Source of the DNA: Melieria omissa
Lineage: Eukaryota > Arthropoda > Insecta > Diptera > Ulidiidae
Direction of reading: 5' to 3'
Length of the DNA: 64,000 bases
Assembly (NCBI GenBank): GCA_963971225.1
Contig: OZ020269.1
Coordinates: forward strand, 31,765,264-31,829,263
Part shown: in pieces, positions 35,147 to 47,021 of the stretch
Layout of the letters: each line of letters opens with the position of its first letter
Position numbering within the stretch: the first letter of the stretch is position 1
The notes under the pieces: generated by a model
Told to the model about the DNA's origin: nothing
The model's database searches: none
The model's input: the letters and a program-made list of their open reading frames with translations, nothing else
Translations under genes and position numbers: made by a program

Positions 35147-37669
35147 AATTTTTTTTTTTTTTACTCGTAATCTGTAAGCTTACAGCCCGGTAGATTGTTA
35201 CTAAGTAGATGCATAAATAAATTCTTAATGACTAGAACCGGCCCTTGTCTGAAGATATACCGAATCAAACTACCAAGTTAAATCCTTTTCATTCTCCTAT
35301 TCAGTATTTTGTGTTAAGCCATCCAGAGGAGCCATCAACCTTAAATAGATCTCTGTTACAGGTAGCCTATTCTAATCTTTAGTAAGTAATTATACCAAAA
35401 ATCAGCAGCTGATAAGTGCCATTAATCGCCAATCTGAGGGAACTCTCCAACTATGATCGATGTCCTAATGTGAGATGGGTACGATTTCTGAGTCTGAGAG
35501 ATCTGATAATTCTTTCATCACAAGTAAAGTGCAAGGACGATTTTTTTCACTACTCAGTTACTGAAATCACACCCAAGTCAACCAGTAAAACTCCTATCCA
35601 CAACTTTTTTCACTGTGTACTGATTCATCATTTTTGTTTTTTGTTTAATTGCCTCTACAATGAAAAATTAAAAAAAAAAAACTGCCTCTGCGACATTTAA
35701 ATTCTATACAAATTTCGAATGTCGAAAGTTCATCACCACTTACGACTTTAATTAAATGTATTACGAGAAGATAGAGAAATTAATTGGCCCATTGGATTCA
35801 TCATTCAGCGGTCATTCAGCGCAGTTCAGCGTGCGGCAAATTTTGCAAATTTCGACAATAATGAGGTGTTGAACGATGACGAATGCCTCTAATGAGATTA
35901 CTAATCAAACGTCGACAGCATGTCACAATTAATTAGTTTTGTTGTCTGTGCTGCACTTCCAAGTGAGCAACAACACAAAGCCGCAAATCAGGCGTTAAGT
36001 AGATGAATTGCTGTTGAATAGTTATCAAATTAATTATCACCGAGTTTGCTGAAAGTGTGTAAGGTTCGTCAAGACAAATAGACATTACTCAGAATGTTGA
36101 GATGATTTCGATTTGTTGTCCTTAAGACAGGTGTTTTTTGTTTGGTAAAAGTTTTGTGCTCCAAAAAAATATATTGAACAGAGTAGACACTGCTATGGTT
36201 GACATGGTCCCTGACCAAGACAAATTCGTCTCCAACTAAGACCAGAAGAGGCATCAATGATGATGGTTGAGAGGTCAGTAAGGTCAACAAGGAACAAAAA
36301 GCCAACAATTCACAACTTTTGCCGAGTTTCGGCAGGACATCTTGCTGCCTATCAAATTTCACTTATTCATTGCAGTTATCGATATGAAAATCTCTGAACA
36401 GGTCTCATCATCCAAACTTTGGTATCAAAGGAGCAGAAAAGAATCGCTCATTAAGTCACACAACCAAAGCCTATTTGTCGTCAGTTCTATAGCTCATTCG
36501 CCAGTCACTTGCATGCAATTTTCAGTGCAATTTAATTGACTCAAATTGAATTTAATTCACACACAACCAAACAAAGCGCAGTATATTCTCGCCGAAGTAC
36601 CAAAGAAAGCGCTCAGTGCTAAGGTACGCGCGGAAAATTGAATGTTTAACTTTTCACGACACACGCATGTGAAATGTGTGAAGAAAGCGAGGAACGTGGC
36701 ACCGGCTCCAACTCGCATGCGAGAGACAGTGAAAGTTTTTGCAAAAGTTTGCAGCACTTTTCGCCGTCACGTCGACGCGCCGAGCCAAGAGTCAAATAAA
36801 AATTATTTATACGCCCGTAATGCACGCCGCCCAGTTGGCATTCAAGTTGCGCGCGAAGATGCATCCACTTTGGCTCGCACACGGACGCACACCGCACGCA
36901 CCTCACCCACTTGAAAACTTTTGTTCGCACAACAAAACAACAGGTGAGGTGCGTCGCCTGCAGCCGAGCAGTCGAGTCGCCGGCACGTGTACGATGCACA
37001 GTTGAGTTGGTTGCGAGCAAAAGTGCACTTGCCGCATTGCAATTTCGGACCGTGACGCACTCACGCATTCTGTGTGTGTGTGCGTGTGTGAGTATGTATG
37101 GAGAATATGAGAAATTCATAGCCATTGGTTGGGCTGGGTGCAATAAAGTTGTTTATGCCCCTAAGTGCTGACTTCAAAAACAAAAACAACTAATAAAACT
37201 TGAACAAAAGATGCTCCACTCTGACGCTTTGCCTTACAATCAATGGGAACTTGGCTTCAAATACTTTCTTTACTTGCGTTTTTCACATAGTGAACTAAAA
37301 GTGCTCTATTTTGCAAATAAATCTCGCACAATCTATAAGAAGTAATTCGGGCAAATATTAGAGTTGTTGAAGTATAAGAATACATAATTTTATCTATATG
37401 ATATTGTTGGAGTTCGAAGTGCGAAAGATTGTTTATTTCAATTTTATTCAAGTACAAGCGGTGACAATAGAAATGACAGGGTTGCATGGATATGTGCGTT
37501 GTATACATTGTTGTATTCAATTGTATATATTTCAACACCTATGCGTTAGACAAAGGGCGTGGCACATTTTTTGTGACTCAAATTTTCCTCGTAACTTCGG
37601 AACTGTAAGTCGCACATCAATGAAACTGGATCGCATCCTTCGACTGGAAGAATGGATTGGGCAGGAACC
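35147..37669. other. Non-coding stretch with a GC-richer island at about 36580-37130
   Basis: No gene recognised. At 36951 the sequence ACAGGTGAGG resembles a splice donor, and the preceding 400 bp are GC-richer with overlapping open frames. This is suggestive of a 5' exon but unsupported. Confidence 0.4.
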
Positions 37670-39646
37670 CCGTCAAAATCTGACGGGGTCAACAGAAAAG
37701 TATTCAAGCAAAAGAATAAATCAGCCTATTGACTTCAAAATTAGTTAAAACACTATAAATAAAAAATACTTAGACACGTGTTTTTCACTTCAAAAATCAA
37801 AATTTACCCAGGTCAACAATGGGTTAACAGTTATTCTGGGAAAACATTATTTAACCTTCACACTGTCACTATTAACATATGTTAATATTTCAATTTTGAT
37901 TTTGCTATAACTTTTTGGGTTTAAGTCCGATTTTCATGCGGCTTCGGCTCAGTGGCCAATTTGTCAACCTCTTTCTATATATGTAATCAGAAAACTAAAA
38001 ATTTAATTTTTTCCATCTTTTTTTACAAATGAAAATTTTTACCCCTATTTTGGTTACATATTAACATATGTTAATATTTTTCTTCTCATCCGTGTTATAA
38101 AGACAACTTTCATTTTTTGAGCTAAGTTGGTAAGCAGAAACATCAAATGGACTGTTCTAAAGAGATTTTAGGTTCACATGTGGAAGGGGGAAAAGGGATG
38201 AATGGGGTTTCAGCCCCTACAATGTGGGCGAATTTGTTGCTTTTTTTAAAGAAATGCCATAAAAAGTGCATTTTCAAATATATTTTCATCAAATTTCGTA
38301 TTTAATACTGTTAGGTAATACTATATCACATATCCAAATTTGAACGAGATCGGTCAACTATATCATATAGCTGCCATAGAAACGATCGCTCAAAAATGCG
38401 ATTGGAACAAAAGGGCTAAATTGGTAACAATTGGTGCATTTTCAAATATATTTTCATCAAATTTCGTATTTAAGACTTTTAGGTAATACTACATCACATA
38501 TCCAAATTTGAACGAGATCGGCCAACTATATCATATAGCTGCCATAGAAACGATCGCTCGAAAATGTGTTGCATTGCGATTTGTACAAACGGGCTAAATT
38601 GCTAACAATTGGTGCATTTTCAAATATATTTTCATCAAATTTCGTATTTAAGACTTTTAGGTAATACTACATCACATATCCAAATTTGAACGAGATCGGC
38701 CAACTATCAGTTTTCAAATGCACCAATTGTTACCAATTTAGCCCTTTTGTATAAATCGCAATGCAACACATTTTCGAGCGATCGTTTCTATGGCAGCTAT
38801 ATGATATAGTTGGCCGATCTCGTTCAAATTTGGATATGTGATGTAGTATTACCTAAAAGTCTTAAATACGAAATTTGATGAAAATATATTTGAAAATGCA
38901 CCAATTGTTACCAATTTAGCCCTTTTGTTCCAATCGCATTTTTGAGCGATCGTTTCTATAGCAGCTATATGATATAGTTGACCGATCTCGTTCAAATTTG
39001 GATATGTGATATAGTATTACCTAACAGTATTAAATACGAAATTTGATGAAAATATATTTGAAAATGCACTTTTTATGGCATTTCTTTAAAAAAAGCAACA
39101 AATTCGCCCACATTGTAGGGGCTGAAACCCCATTCATCCCTTTTCCCCCTTCCACACGTGAACCTAAAATCTCTTTAGAACAGTCCATTTGATGTTTTTG
39201 CTTACCAACTTAGCTCAAAAAATGAAAGTTGTCTTTATAAAACGGATGAGAAGAAAAATATTAACATATGTTAATAGTGACGGTTTCCGTATATAAAAAT
39301 TGGTGACAGTGTGAAGGTTAATGGGCTTATTGACTTCAAATATGATGAAAACATTTCAAATGGAAAAAAAAATTGAATAAGTATTTGTCACCAAAATGGG
39401 GATCAACAAAGGGTTAAAAAAAAACGTGAACTATTGAGTTCTTTGATTTTAAACTTGAAAGAGGTTCTTAAAAATAGAAATAATTTCATGCATGTTTTTC
39501 ACATTTCGAAAATCACCATCAACCGAGGTAAAAAATGTTTCAAGAAACATAACATAACATTAGAAAATAATATCATAAAATTAGTAAAGATTATTTTAAT
39601 GAAATCATAAAACTCATGGGAGCAAAGCCGCCGGGCCTTCTTAGTT
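37670..39646 (-). repeat. Head-plus-tandem-unit repeat, family II, inverted copy split by a foldback element
   Basis: In reverse complement this has the head AAACTAAGAAGGCCCGGCGG plus CTTTGC (plus-strand position about 39621-39646), matching AAACTAGCAGGTCCCTGCGG at 50732. Unit words follow: ACCTCGG.TGATGGTGATTTTCG at 39510-39535, AACCCTTTGTTGATCCCC at 39398-39414, and AACCCATTGTTGACCTGGG plus TTTTGATTTTTGA at 37791-37826. The foldback element at 37855-39317 sits between units and divides the array. Confidence 0.7.
37855..39317. mobile_element. 1.46-kb foldback element flanked by TTAA
   Basis: TTAA occurs at 37851-37854 and 39318-39321. Immediately inside are perfect inverted termini CCTTCACACTGTCAC (37855-37869) and GTGACAGTGTGAAGG (39303-39317). 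The two arms are inverted copies of each other almost to the centre near 38708. The left arm has an extra ~170 bp between two ATTAACATATGTTAAT palindromes (37875 and 38068); the right arm has one (39262). The inner part of each arm is built from ~165-bp direct units carrying AACGAGATCGGCCAACTATA and TCATATAGCTGCCATAGAAA (left arm near 38342, 38508 and 38688). The TTAA target points to a piggyBac-type mover in trans. No transposase is encoded. Confidence 0.85.
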
Positions 39647-41283
39647 TCTCATATAATGAAAAATATCTATAAAAAACGATGAATGTACCAAATGAATCAT
39701 TAGTGAATACATTACTAATTAAAAAAAACCTGTTAATATTAAACTACATGCGTCATAATTGGCTTCCAACACATTTAGGCAACTTGCAGTAATTTACTTA
39801 ACCGAAATTATTTTAATAGTTCGAGTGTGCAGAGCTCAACAATAAACAATTAAAACATTTGTATTCGTGTACATAAAAACAATGTACCTACTTATGTGTA
39901 TTTATGTCGCAAAACATTAAATACGACCCAAGCTGGAAACCACAAAATCTCCAACAACAAATAGTCAACTGCAAAGCGCCACAACATTTTTACGATACCG
40001 CGAACAAAGCAAAAGCCGAGGCAGTCGTCCCACACAAATGCCGAAAACGCCGAGGAACGCCACAAGTCCGCACAGTGAAATGTCAGTCGCACTGCAGTGT
40101 CGCAGTGAGGCAAATGTTGCTGCAGTTAAACAAATTCGGTCGCACTGTAAAATAACTCAGTGGCGACCAGCCCCTACCAGCGCCATTCAACGCAGCCAAC
40201 ACTGAGTGCCGGCCATGTCGACGCTGAACTGTTTGCGAACAGTGCATTCTCCGAATGGCCACGCTGCCGCCTCGCATTCTTTCGGGAGATGTAATAGAAA
40301 ATTATGAAAATTATCTTATTCGCAATTTTCATGGCAACGACTTCCCTTTTAAATGTCCACATTACAAACGGAAGTGCCCTGACAGCCATTACTCCTTCTT
40401 TTCACCGAACACACACACATACACACATACATAGACAAACACAAGCGACTATTTTGCGTGGACAACGCAACGGGCGAGGAAAGTGTTTTGGACGAAAATT
40501 GCTGAAAACTTTTGTTGTGCGCACATTATTTTGACTTCATTGTGATGTTGGTCAGCATTGTTGTTGTCATTGTTGTTGGTTTTATTTGTGCTGTCGCTGT
40601 CGCAACTACGGCGGGCGTGTCCCCAGCACCGCCGCCAGCCGCGACGCTGATTTGAATGCGTTTTGTATGCGACATTCGTCTTCTTGGCAAAAGGCATTCG
40701 CTGTCGTAAAAAGCAACGAAAGGACGAACCGAGTGCATTGTCTCTCTTTCCTTCTATTTAATAAAATTAAATCCACTTGGAGATGTGCCAGCGGAAATAA
40801 ATACAACACCAGTCGCTGGCGGCAGCAGCGACCAGAGTTGCCGTTTGCATGGCGCTGTCGGGTGTGTGAATTGAATGAAAGCATTTGCCCCCAATGGGTC
40901 ACCAGAATTCGAAGCCAACATTGCACACAAAACTGTGAATTAATAGTTGAAATTAACTTGGCATTGCTTAAACGGAATTATTGCTGATACTTGAGCGAAC
41001 CAAATGAGGTCAGTCAGTGAAAAACGAGTGACGTGGAGGACCCCATAAGCACGATGTGTATTTGTAATCCGAATTATCAGGATGGGAGTCTAGTAAGCTA
41101 GGCATGGTTCTGTCTGTTCATCAAGCAAATCTCCAATAATCCTTTTGTGCCCAGTTGAAAATCGCTCGAAATTGTATTATTCTGGTTACGAGAAAAAACT
41201 CCAAAAATTATACAGAAAAAATTATTTTGGTTACAAGGAAACAAGTTTCGAGGGACCTAGAAAAAATTACGTAACCCTAAACC
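39647..41283. other. Non-coding stretch with a GC-richer island at about 39940-40930
   Basis: No gene recognised. A 76-residue plus frame at 40304-40534 starts with a hydrophobic signal-peptide-like segment (MKIILFAIFMATTSLLNV) but soon runs into a CA-repeat translation. I treat it as chance. Confidence 0.4.
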
Positions 41284-41436
41284 CAGTGGCTGATTCAGGG
41301 GGTGTTTTGGGCGCTGACCCCCCGAAATATTTGGATCGCCTATAAAACTAAATACAAATTAAAAGGCATTTTACAAATATTAAAGAATTACTTTTTGAAA
41401 CCCCCCACCCGAAATATGTTTCTGAATCCGCGCCTG
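41284..41436. mobile_element. hAT MITE copy 1 (153 bp)
   Basis: The ends are CAGTGGCTGATTCAGG and CTGAATCCGCGCCTG (imperfect inverted repeat). The flanking 8-mers CCTAAACC (41276-41283) and ACTAAACC (41437-41444) match at 7 of 8. The interior is shared with 46106-46252 in inverted order (CCCGAAATATT, AATACAAATTAAAAGG, AAAGAATTACTTTTTGAAA). The CAGTGGCGGATTCAG-type end is typical of the hAT superfamily. Confidence 0.88.
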
Positions 41437-41559
41437 ACTAAACCACATCGTATCATCTTGTAATTGTTTTCATGTTAAAATGCCCCCAATTCCCTTTAAA
41501 AATTATTATATGTCTCTTGGCTTAAATGTAACTAACACACTTTCTTTATGTTCCAACCA

Positions 41560-41875
41560 GGTGAACCTTTGCCACAAAAAAAAAACAATTTGAGGGAAGC
41601 GATGTGCTTTATGCACGGCAACGTTTGTTCCCAAGTAACAAAAGTTGTCAAGGAAAATTTGGAGGTGCTTCAACGCGATGTTCAATCTTACCCGCCAGAC
41701 ATTTGTCCTTCCGATGATTCATAATGATTCATGGTTCGGCCGAGCTGCACTTCACTTCTTACAAAAAAGCCAAAAATTGGATCGATTTTTGGATCGCTTC
41801 ATAAGACTAAGCTACCGGAAAGATTAGTCAAAGTCGTAGCTAACAAAGGACGATAATTTGACTTAACTATTAATT
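41560..41875 (+). pseudogene. Decayed mariner transposase C-terminus (third relic)
   Basis: Split over frames, the plus strand reads VTKVVKENLEVLQRDVQSYP then PDICPSDDS, the third catalytic Asp region. It continues LHFTSYKKAKNWIDFWIAS and, after stops, KLPERLVKVVANKG, a degenerate form of the mariner C-terminus KLPERWEKVVASDG. No N-terminal part or terminal repeats are recognisable. It is old and dead. Confidence 0.78.
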
Positions 41876-41989
41876 ATTCAAATCTTTGTAATTTTAATCT
41901 TTTTTAAAAAAGAATGTATAATGGTACTTCGACAATGACTACATAAATGGTGGTGCTATCGATTTTCAGAAATGAGAAAAATATTCCAA

Positions 41990-42778
41990 ATATTTATTCA
42001 TTCATTCATACAATCATTCATACATTCAGTTATTAATACATTCATACATTCATTTATTCATTCATGCATTCAAACATTCATTCATTCATTCATTCATAAA
42101 TTTAAACATTCATTAATTCATTCATTCATTCATTCATTCATTCATTCATTCATGCATTCAAACATTCATTCATTCTTTCATTCATTCCATTCATACATTC
42201 ATTCCTTCACTCATTCATTCATACATTCATTCATTCATACATTTATTCATTCATTCCACTCATACAATCCATTTCTACATTAATTCCTTCATTCATTCAT
42301 TCATACTTTCAATCATACATTCATTCATTCATTCATACAATCATTCATGCATTAATTTATTGATACATTCATACATTCATTTATTCAATCATTCGTCCAT
42401 TCATACATGCATTCATTTATTTATTCATCAGTTCATTCATTCATTCATTCAATCATTCATCCATTCATACATTCATTCATACATTCATTCACACATTCAA
42501 TTATTCATTGATACATTCATTCATCAGTTCATTTATTCATTCATTCAATCATTCATCCATTCATACATTCATTCATACATTCATACACACATTCATTCAA
42601 TCATTCATCCATTCATACATTCATTCATACATTCATACACACATTCAGTTATTCATTCATCCATTCATTCATTCATTCATTTATTCATACATTCATTCAT
42701 TCATTCATTCATACATTCATTCATTCATTCATTCATTCATTCATTCATTCATTCATACATTCATTCATTCATTCACAA
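41990..42778. repeat. (CATT)n tetranucleotide array with ~68-bp higher-order units
   Basis: About 790 bp of CATT with CATA, CAAT and CACA variants. A unit containing CAATCATTCATCCATTCATA recurs near 42448, 42545 and 42597, so the array has grown by block duplication. The Phe-Ile-His-Ser frame through it is an artefact. Confidence 0.97.
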
Positions 42779-45545
42779 ATAAATTGGAACCAAAGAACAC
42801 TGAGTGACGATGGGTAGAGAATTGAAAGTAACCAGGGAAAGTACTGTTCATGTATCTTCATCGAAAAGCCAATCAGACCGATAAGGCCACCAGGCCATAA
42901 TTCACAACCAGACGGCCTCTTCTGATATATTTATAGGGGTTCACTTTCCCAGTTAGCCTCATCGCTAGACAAAGTTGTTTTTAAAAAAATCAGTTTTCAC
43001 TGCCTGTTCGTACCAATCGTCGAAACTATGTTAAGAGTCTAAGTTAAGTAAATCAAGAAGTCTTCTACACATTCCATGGTCAGTAGGCGTTTAACCCCCG
43101 AAGAGATTCAAACCTCTTGCCAAAGATCTGTTTGTTACAAAAGTTGTGGGTGAAAAATATGGTTTCGAAAGGCACTGAGGTCAAAAAAGATTCCTAAATG
43201 AGATCCTGTCTGCGCCACTGGCCAGTTGATTTTTTCAAGAGTGGAGACGTTAGTCCCGGGTGAAAAATTTGCCATAATGACCTGCAAGTCCACACGAAAT
43301 GTTGAACACCCCATGAAATCCATCCAATCTACACTTTCACTTTAGAATACAAAAACAAAAAAAGGCAGAAAATCCCTATCGTCTCAAAATTTAATTTGCA
43401 GTTCTTTTAAACTTTTTACCAAGTTTTCTCCAACTCCACAAATATCCAAGAGCACTGAACATGAATTCGCACAATCATAGAAATAACACTGCCTGCTGTC
43501 TGACCTGATTTCCGCGAGAAAATTCTAATCCGCTCGCAATATCGACGCTGTTTGCGTGTTCATTTGTTGCATTTGTGGCATTCGATGTAAAGTCTGCGTT
43601 GGCTTTCTTGAGCGTTGCATTGTAAGCAATTCGCATTGTTGCATACTGGCAACTAGCGGCATAAATCAGTTGGCCACAAAATGCAATGTGGCTGGTTTTT
43701 GCACAAAGCTCACGCTTTGACCATTGAAGCGAGTTTTGAATGAAAAGAATCTCGTACGGGAAAAGAAACTCGTAATGGGGTCAGCTGGAAGAAGGCGACC
43801 GCAATCAACAAGCCAGCAAAACTGCGGTCAACGAGGACTCGAAATATTTGCATCATAAATTTTTGTATTTGTTATTCCTATCATTCATCGTCTATCATCC
43901 AATAAGAATGAAATGCACTCTCGGCTAATTGGCATTAAAAATTAACACTAAACGAAATCATCATTAACACGAAGCGTTTAGTGCGAGCGTTGGCGGTGAT
44001 CGAGTGTTCAATTAGCGTCAGAAGTAAAGCCAAATGCCAACGGGGGTCGGCACACGAGTACTGGAAACGACATGAAATAATATTCGATATGTTCGCACAT
44101 GGACGGGGGACGTTAAGCGACGCGAACCAATTGAAACAAATTTTCAATGAAACATTTATTGCCTGCACTCACGCACACACACACACAAACACACACTGAT
44201 ACAAACTTGTGCACTTTTAGCGCGACAAGCGAGCAATCAATCAATCTGCCAATCAGTCAAATTTACTACAAACAATTTTCATCAAATGCCACTGCGCTGA
44301 AGCTTTTTAGCGCGCACACACACACAAAAACACAAACACTCAGCCAGTCAGACAGACGCATAAACGCTTTTCAGCGCTGCTGTGACCGAAGGACGAGGCA
44401 CTTTTTAATGCTTTTTATGTTGGTGTGCACTTTGGCGAGCAGCAACGGAAGCCTTGCTGGCATTTCTCTGTTGTCTTCTTTATTTTTGCACATATTCGCA
44501 AACTGTAGATTTACGCAACAACACAAAATGCTCGAATATAACAAAAATATTGGCAACATTTATAATGCACTCGCAACGGCCGGACTGAAGTGAATGAAAT
44601 CGATGGAAATGGAAGGAAGCCAGACGCACACAAACAAACAAATGAATATCGCTCCCACAGACATCCATATCCATATATGAGTGTGTGTGTGCGATATTTG
44701 CATTCGAGATTGCTGCCAGAAGGACAGACAGACAGACAGCGATGCAGCGATGTTATGAAGTTGTTAGTATTTGCGTTAAACATTTCGTTGCTGCCGCTGG
44801 CCATTGTTGATGATGATAGCTACTGGTTGTTGTCATTGTTGTCACTGCTGTATTGGCCATTTCAATCGTATAAGTTTCTATACGTCGTTGTTGGACCATT
44901 GTCGCCTTGGCCATTATCCGTGTGTTGCGCAATTGATTTTCAAATGGCGGCCATTCATCACGACTTGCAGTGCTGCCGCGTTGTGCTGCTTCAAATGCAT
45001 AACAAAGTGACTAAATAATTGAGGCGACAATAACTTTCGTTATATCAGTGTTTCGCGACCAATGATATCATAGATTGTTGTTTCGATTATTAATGGCAAC
45101 AAAATGTGGTTATATGAATGAATGATTTTGTTGAAGGACCTGACGTTCTGGTGCTATATGACAACTGCTTAAATACTCTTAAACTACGTAAAGAGCAAAC
45201 TAATAGTAGAACAAACGAAGCAACACACATACAAATACAAAGAAATAACATTGAGTTATGGGGTTTTAGCGGTCAATAAGCCAACAAGATATTTCATGTT
45301 TTGCAAAGAGTGATTTACAATAAATGCCCCTATAATATATCATTGTAAAGATTTGAAACAACAAGTGTTGGTTCTAGATGGACACAATAATTGGAGAAGG
45401 AACTTGCAAGCTTCTTTTTTAAATTTATAGAGATTGCTAATGTTACAGTTGGGACGAAGACACTGCAAATCATCAACTCTTTCAATCTTCGGTGTACTGT
45501 AGGAGGAGACAAAAACCTCTTGGCTTTACTCAGAGTAGTAAACTG
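42779..45545. other. Non-coding stretch, no gene seen
   Basis: (CA)n tracts near 44170-44195 and 44316-44330 and a (GT)n near 44681-44692. A 9-bp inverted pair CACTAAACG/CGTTTAGTG is at 43946-43982. Open frames of up to 148 residues are repeat-rich or without recognisable motifs. Confidence 0.45.
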
Positions 45546-45767
45546 AAACATTTATAGACTCTGCGGAAGAGCAGAGGAGACTCCCGAACACATTATATGA
45601 CACTGCGATGCGGTATGTCGTTGCAGGATGCGTTACCTGAGCCAGTTCTGGCTTACCAAAGAGAACATTAAGCACCTTAACCCCCGTGAGTTACTAAGCT
45701 TTATTAGGTCGGTGTGTCTAGGGGATGTTCTCTTACAACTTGTAGAGGACACAATAGATCACTTCTA
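45546..45767 (+). pseudogene. LINE reverse-transcriptase C-terminal scrap
   Basis: The plus frame reads RLCGRAEETPEHII, a stop, HCDAVCRCRMRYLSQFWLTK and then NPRELLSFIRSVCLGDVL. This is the zinc-knuckle tail seen at the end of RT/RNase H non-LTR elements; compare CTRCGEDSAKGTLEHLLCHC in the LINE at 9025-11016. It differs clearly from that element, so it belongs to another family. A TGA replaces the expected Cys/Asp codon. The rest of the element is not recognisable upstream. Confidence 0.72.
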
Positions 45768-46105
45768 GTTTCAATGCAACAAATCCCATCAATTCTATTC
45801 TAAGTATAAAACTCTAGATTCGCAAACGATCCTTTTTCTTTGTTGCATAGATCGAGTTGATATAACAAGAGATGCTAGCATTTTTTGACCTATTCAACTA
45901 AAGAAGTTGCATAGACAGCCGATGTGTCTAGAGGGAGATTTAACGGCCATTAATATACGTAAGTACACACTGTTCCACCACATGCGGTTGCTGCCATTTG
46001 AGGTCCCATAGGAGACACCTAAGCTGATAAAAAGCATGAATTGCTTTGTTATCAAGGTCCGCATTAAACTCTCCGCGAGACCATTCCAATTTTTATGTTT
46101 TGACA

Positions 46106-46252
46106 CAGGGGCGGATTCAGAAAAATATTTCGGAGAGGGATTTCAAAAAGTAATTCTTTAATATTCATAAAATTCCTTTTGATTTGTATTTAATTTTAAA
46201 GTCGATCCTAATATTTCGGGCGGGTTTTAACACCCATTTGAATCCGCCACTG
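46106..46252. mobile_element. hAT MITE copy 2 (147 bp) with perfect target duplication
   Basis: It begins CAGGGGCGGATTCAG and ends GAATCCGCCACTG. Both sides carry the identical 8-mer TTTTGACA (46098-46105 and 46253-46260). It is the same family as 41284-41436 in opposite orientation, with no coding capacity. Confidence 0.95.
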
Positions 46253-46279
46253 TTTTGACAGTATTTTTGGTCGAAATTA

Positions 46280-46735
46280 TGCACGTAGTCGGATAGTTCA
46301 GGTACTCAGGCAGTCTGTGTTATTTGCTTAGTCTACATTATCCACACAATTCCAGAGGTCCTTACTCTCTGTGATCTAAGCTGTTTATATAGGGCACACA
46401 GTACGAATAATCGGAGTGTAGCTTGTCCAGACAGTTCAGGTAATCTGTACAGTTCCTGCAATGCGAATGGACAGCTTGAGTGTTAGGGGCAATCTTGGTA
46501 ATTTGCACAGTCTCAATCGTAGCTGAAATATTTTACGCAATCCAAGTAATCCGTGCAGGCTATATGATGATGCATAGTCAGCAGGTGATCTGCATAAACT
46601 GAATGCTGCGTACAGTCCAGGTGTTCCTTACAATCCATTGTACAAGTACTCAGTCTCAGTGATCCCGATAGTTTGAGTAGTCCACGTAATTAAAGTGGTC
46701 CACATAGTCCAAGTGGACTGATTATGGGTTATTCG
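46280..46735. repeat. Degenerate short-period repeat rich in CAGTCCAGGTAATC words
   Basis: Words such as AGTTCAGGTACTCAGGCAGT, GTTCAGGTAATCTGTACAGT, CCAAGTAATCCGTGCAGG, GTCCAGGTGTTCCTTACA and GTCCACGTAATTAAAGTGG recur every ~12 or 24 bases with heavy divergence. It looks like a decayed minisatellite. Confidence 0.55.
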
Positions 46736-47021
46736 GAAAGTTTCAGTGGTTACTTTTCCAGCAGTTTATATCCCTCGCACGTCAGTGAGTACCGACTTCT
46801 ACGTAGACTGTCGTTTATATTTTTTCAATAGGGATGATTCAGTACGTTTTCGAAAAATCTGACATTTTCATTGGAAAGTTTTTAATTTTTTACCATAAAC
46901 GTATAAAGAACATTTGTGTTTTTTACAATGACTTGAAAAATTCATCTGGGTCAAAAAATGAATTCAACTTAAATACGGTCCGTACCTTAACGTAAATATT
47001 TTGGAGCAATAATTTTGTACA

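Noticed and set aside
40304..40534. Short frame with a signal-peptide-like start
   Set aside because: Only about 30 residues look plausible before CA-repeat translation; no cysteine pattern or homology that I recognise.
41972..42807. Phe-Ile-His-Ser repeat proteins of 99-140 residues
   Set aside because: Translation of the (CATT)n array; three overlapping frames show the same pattern.
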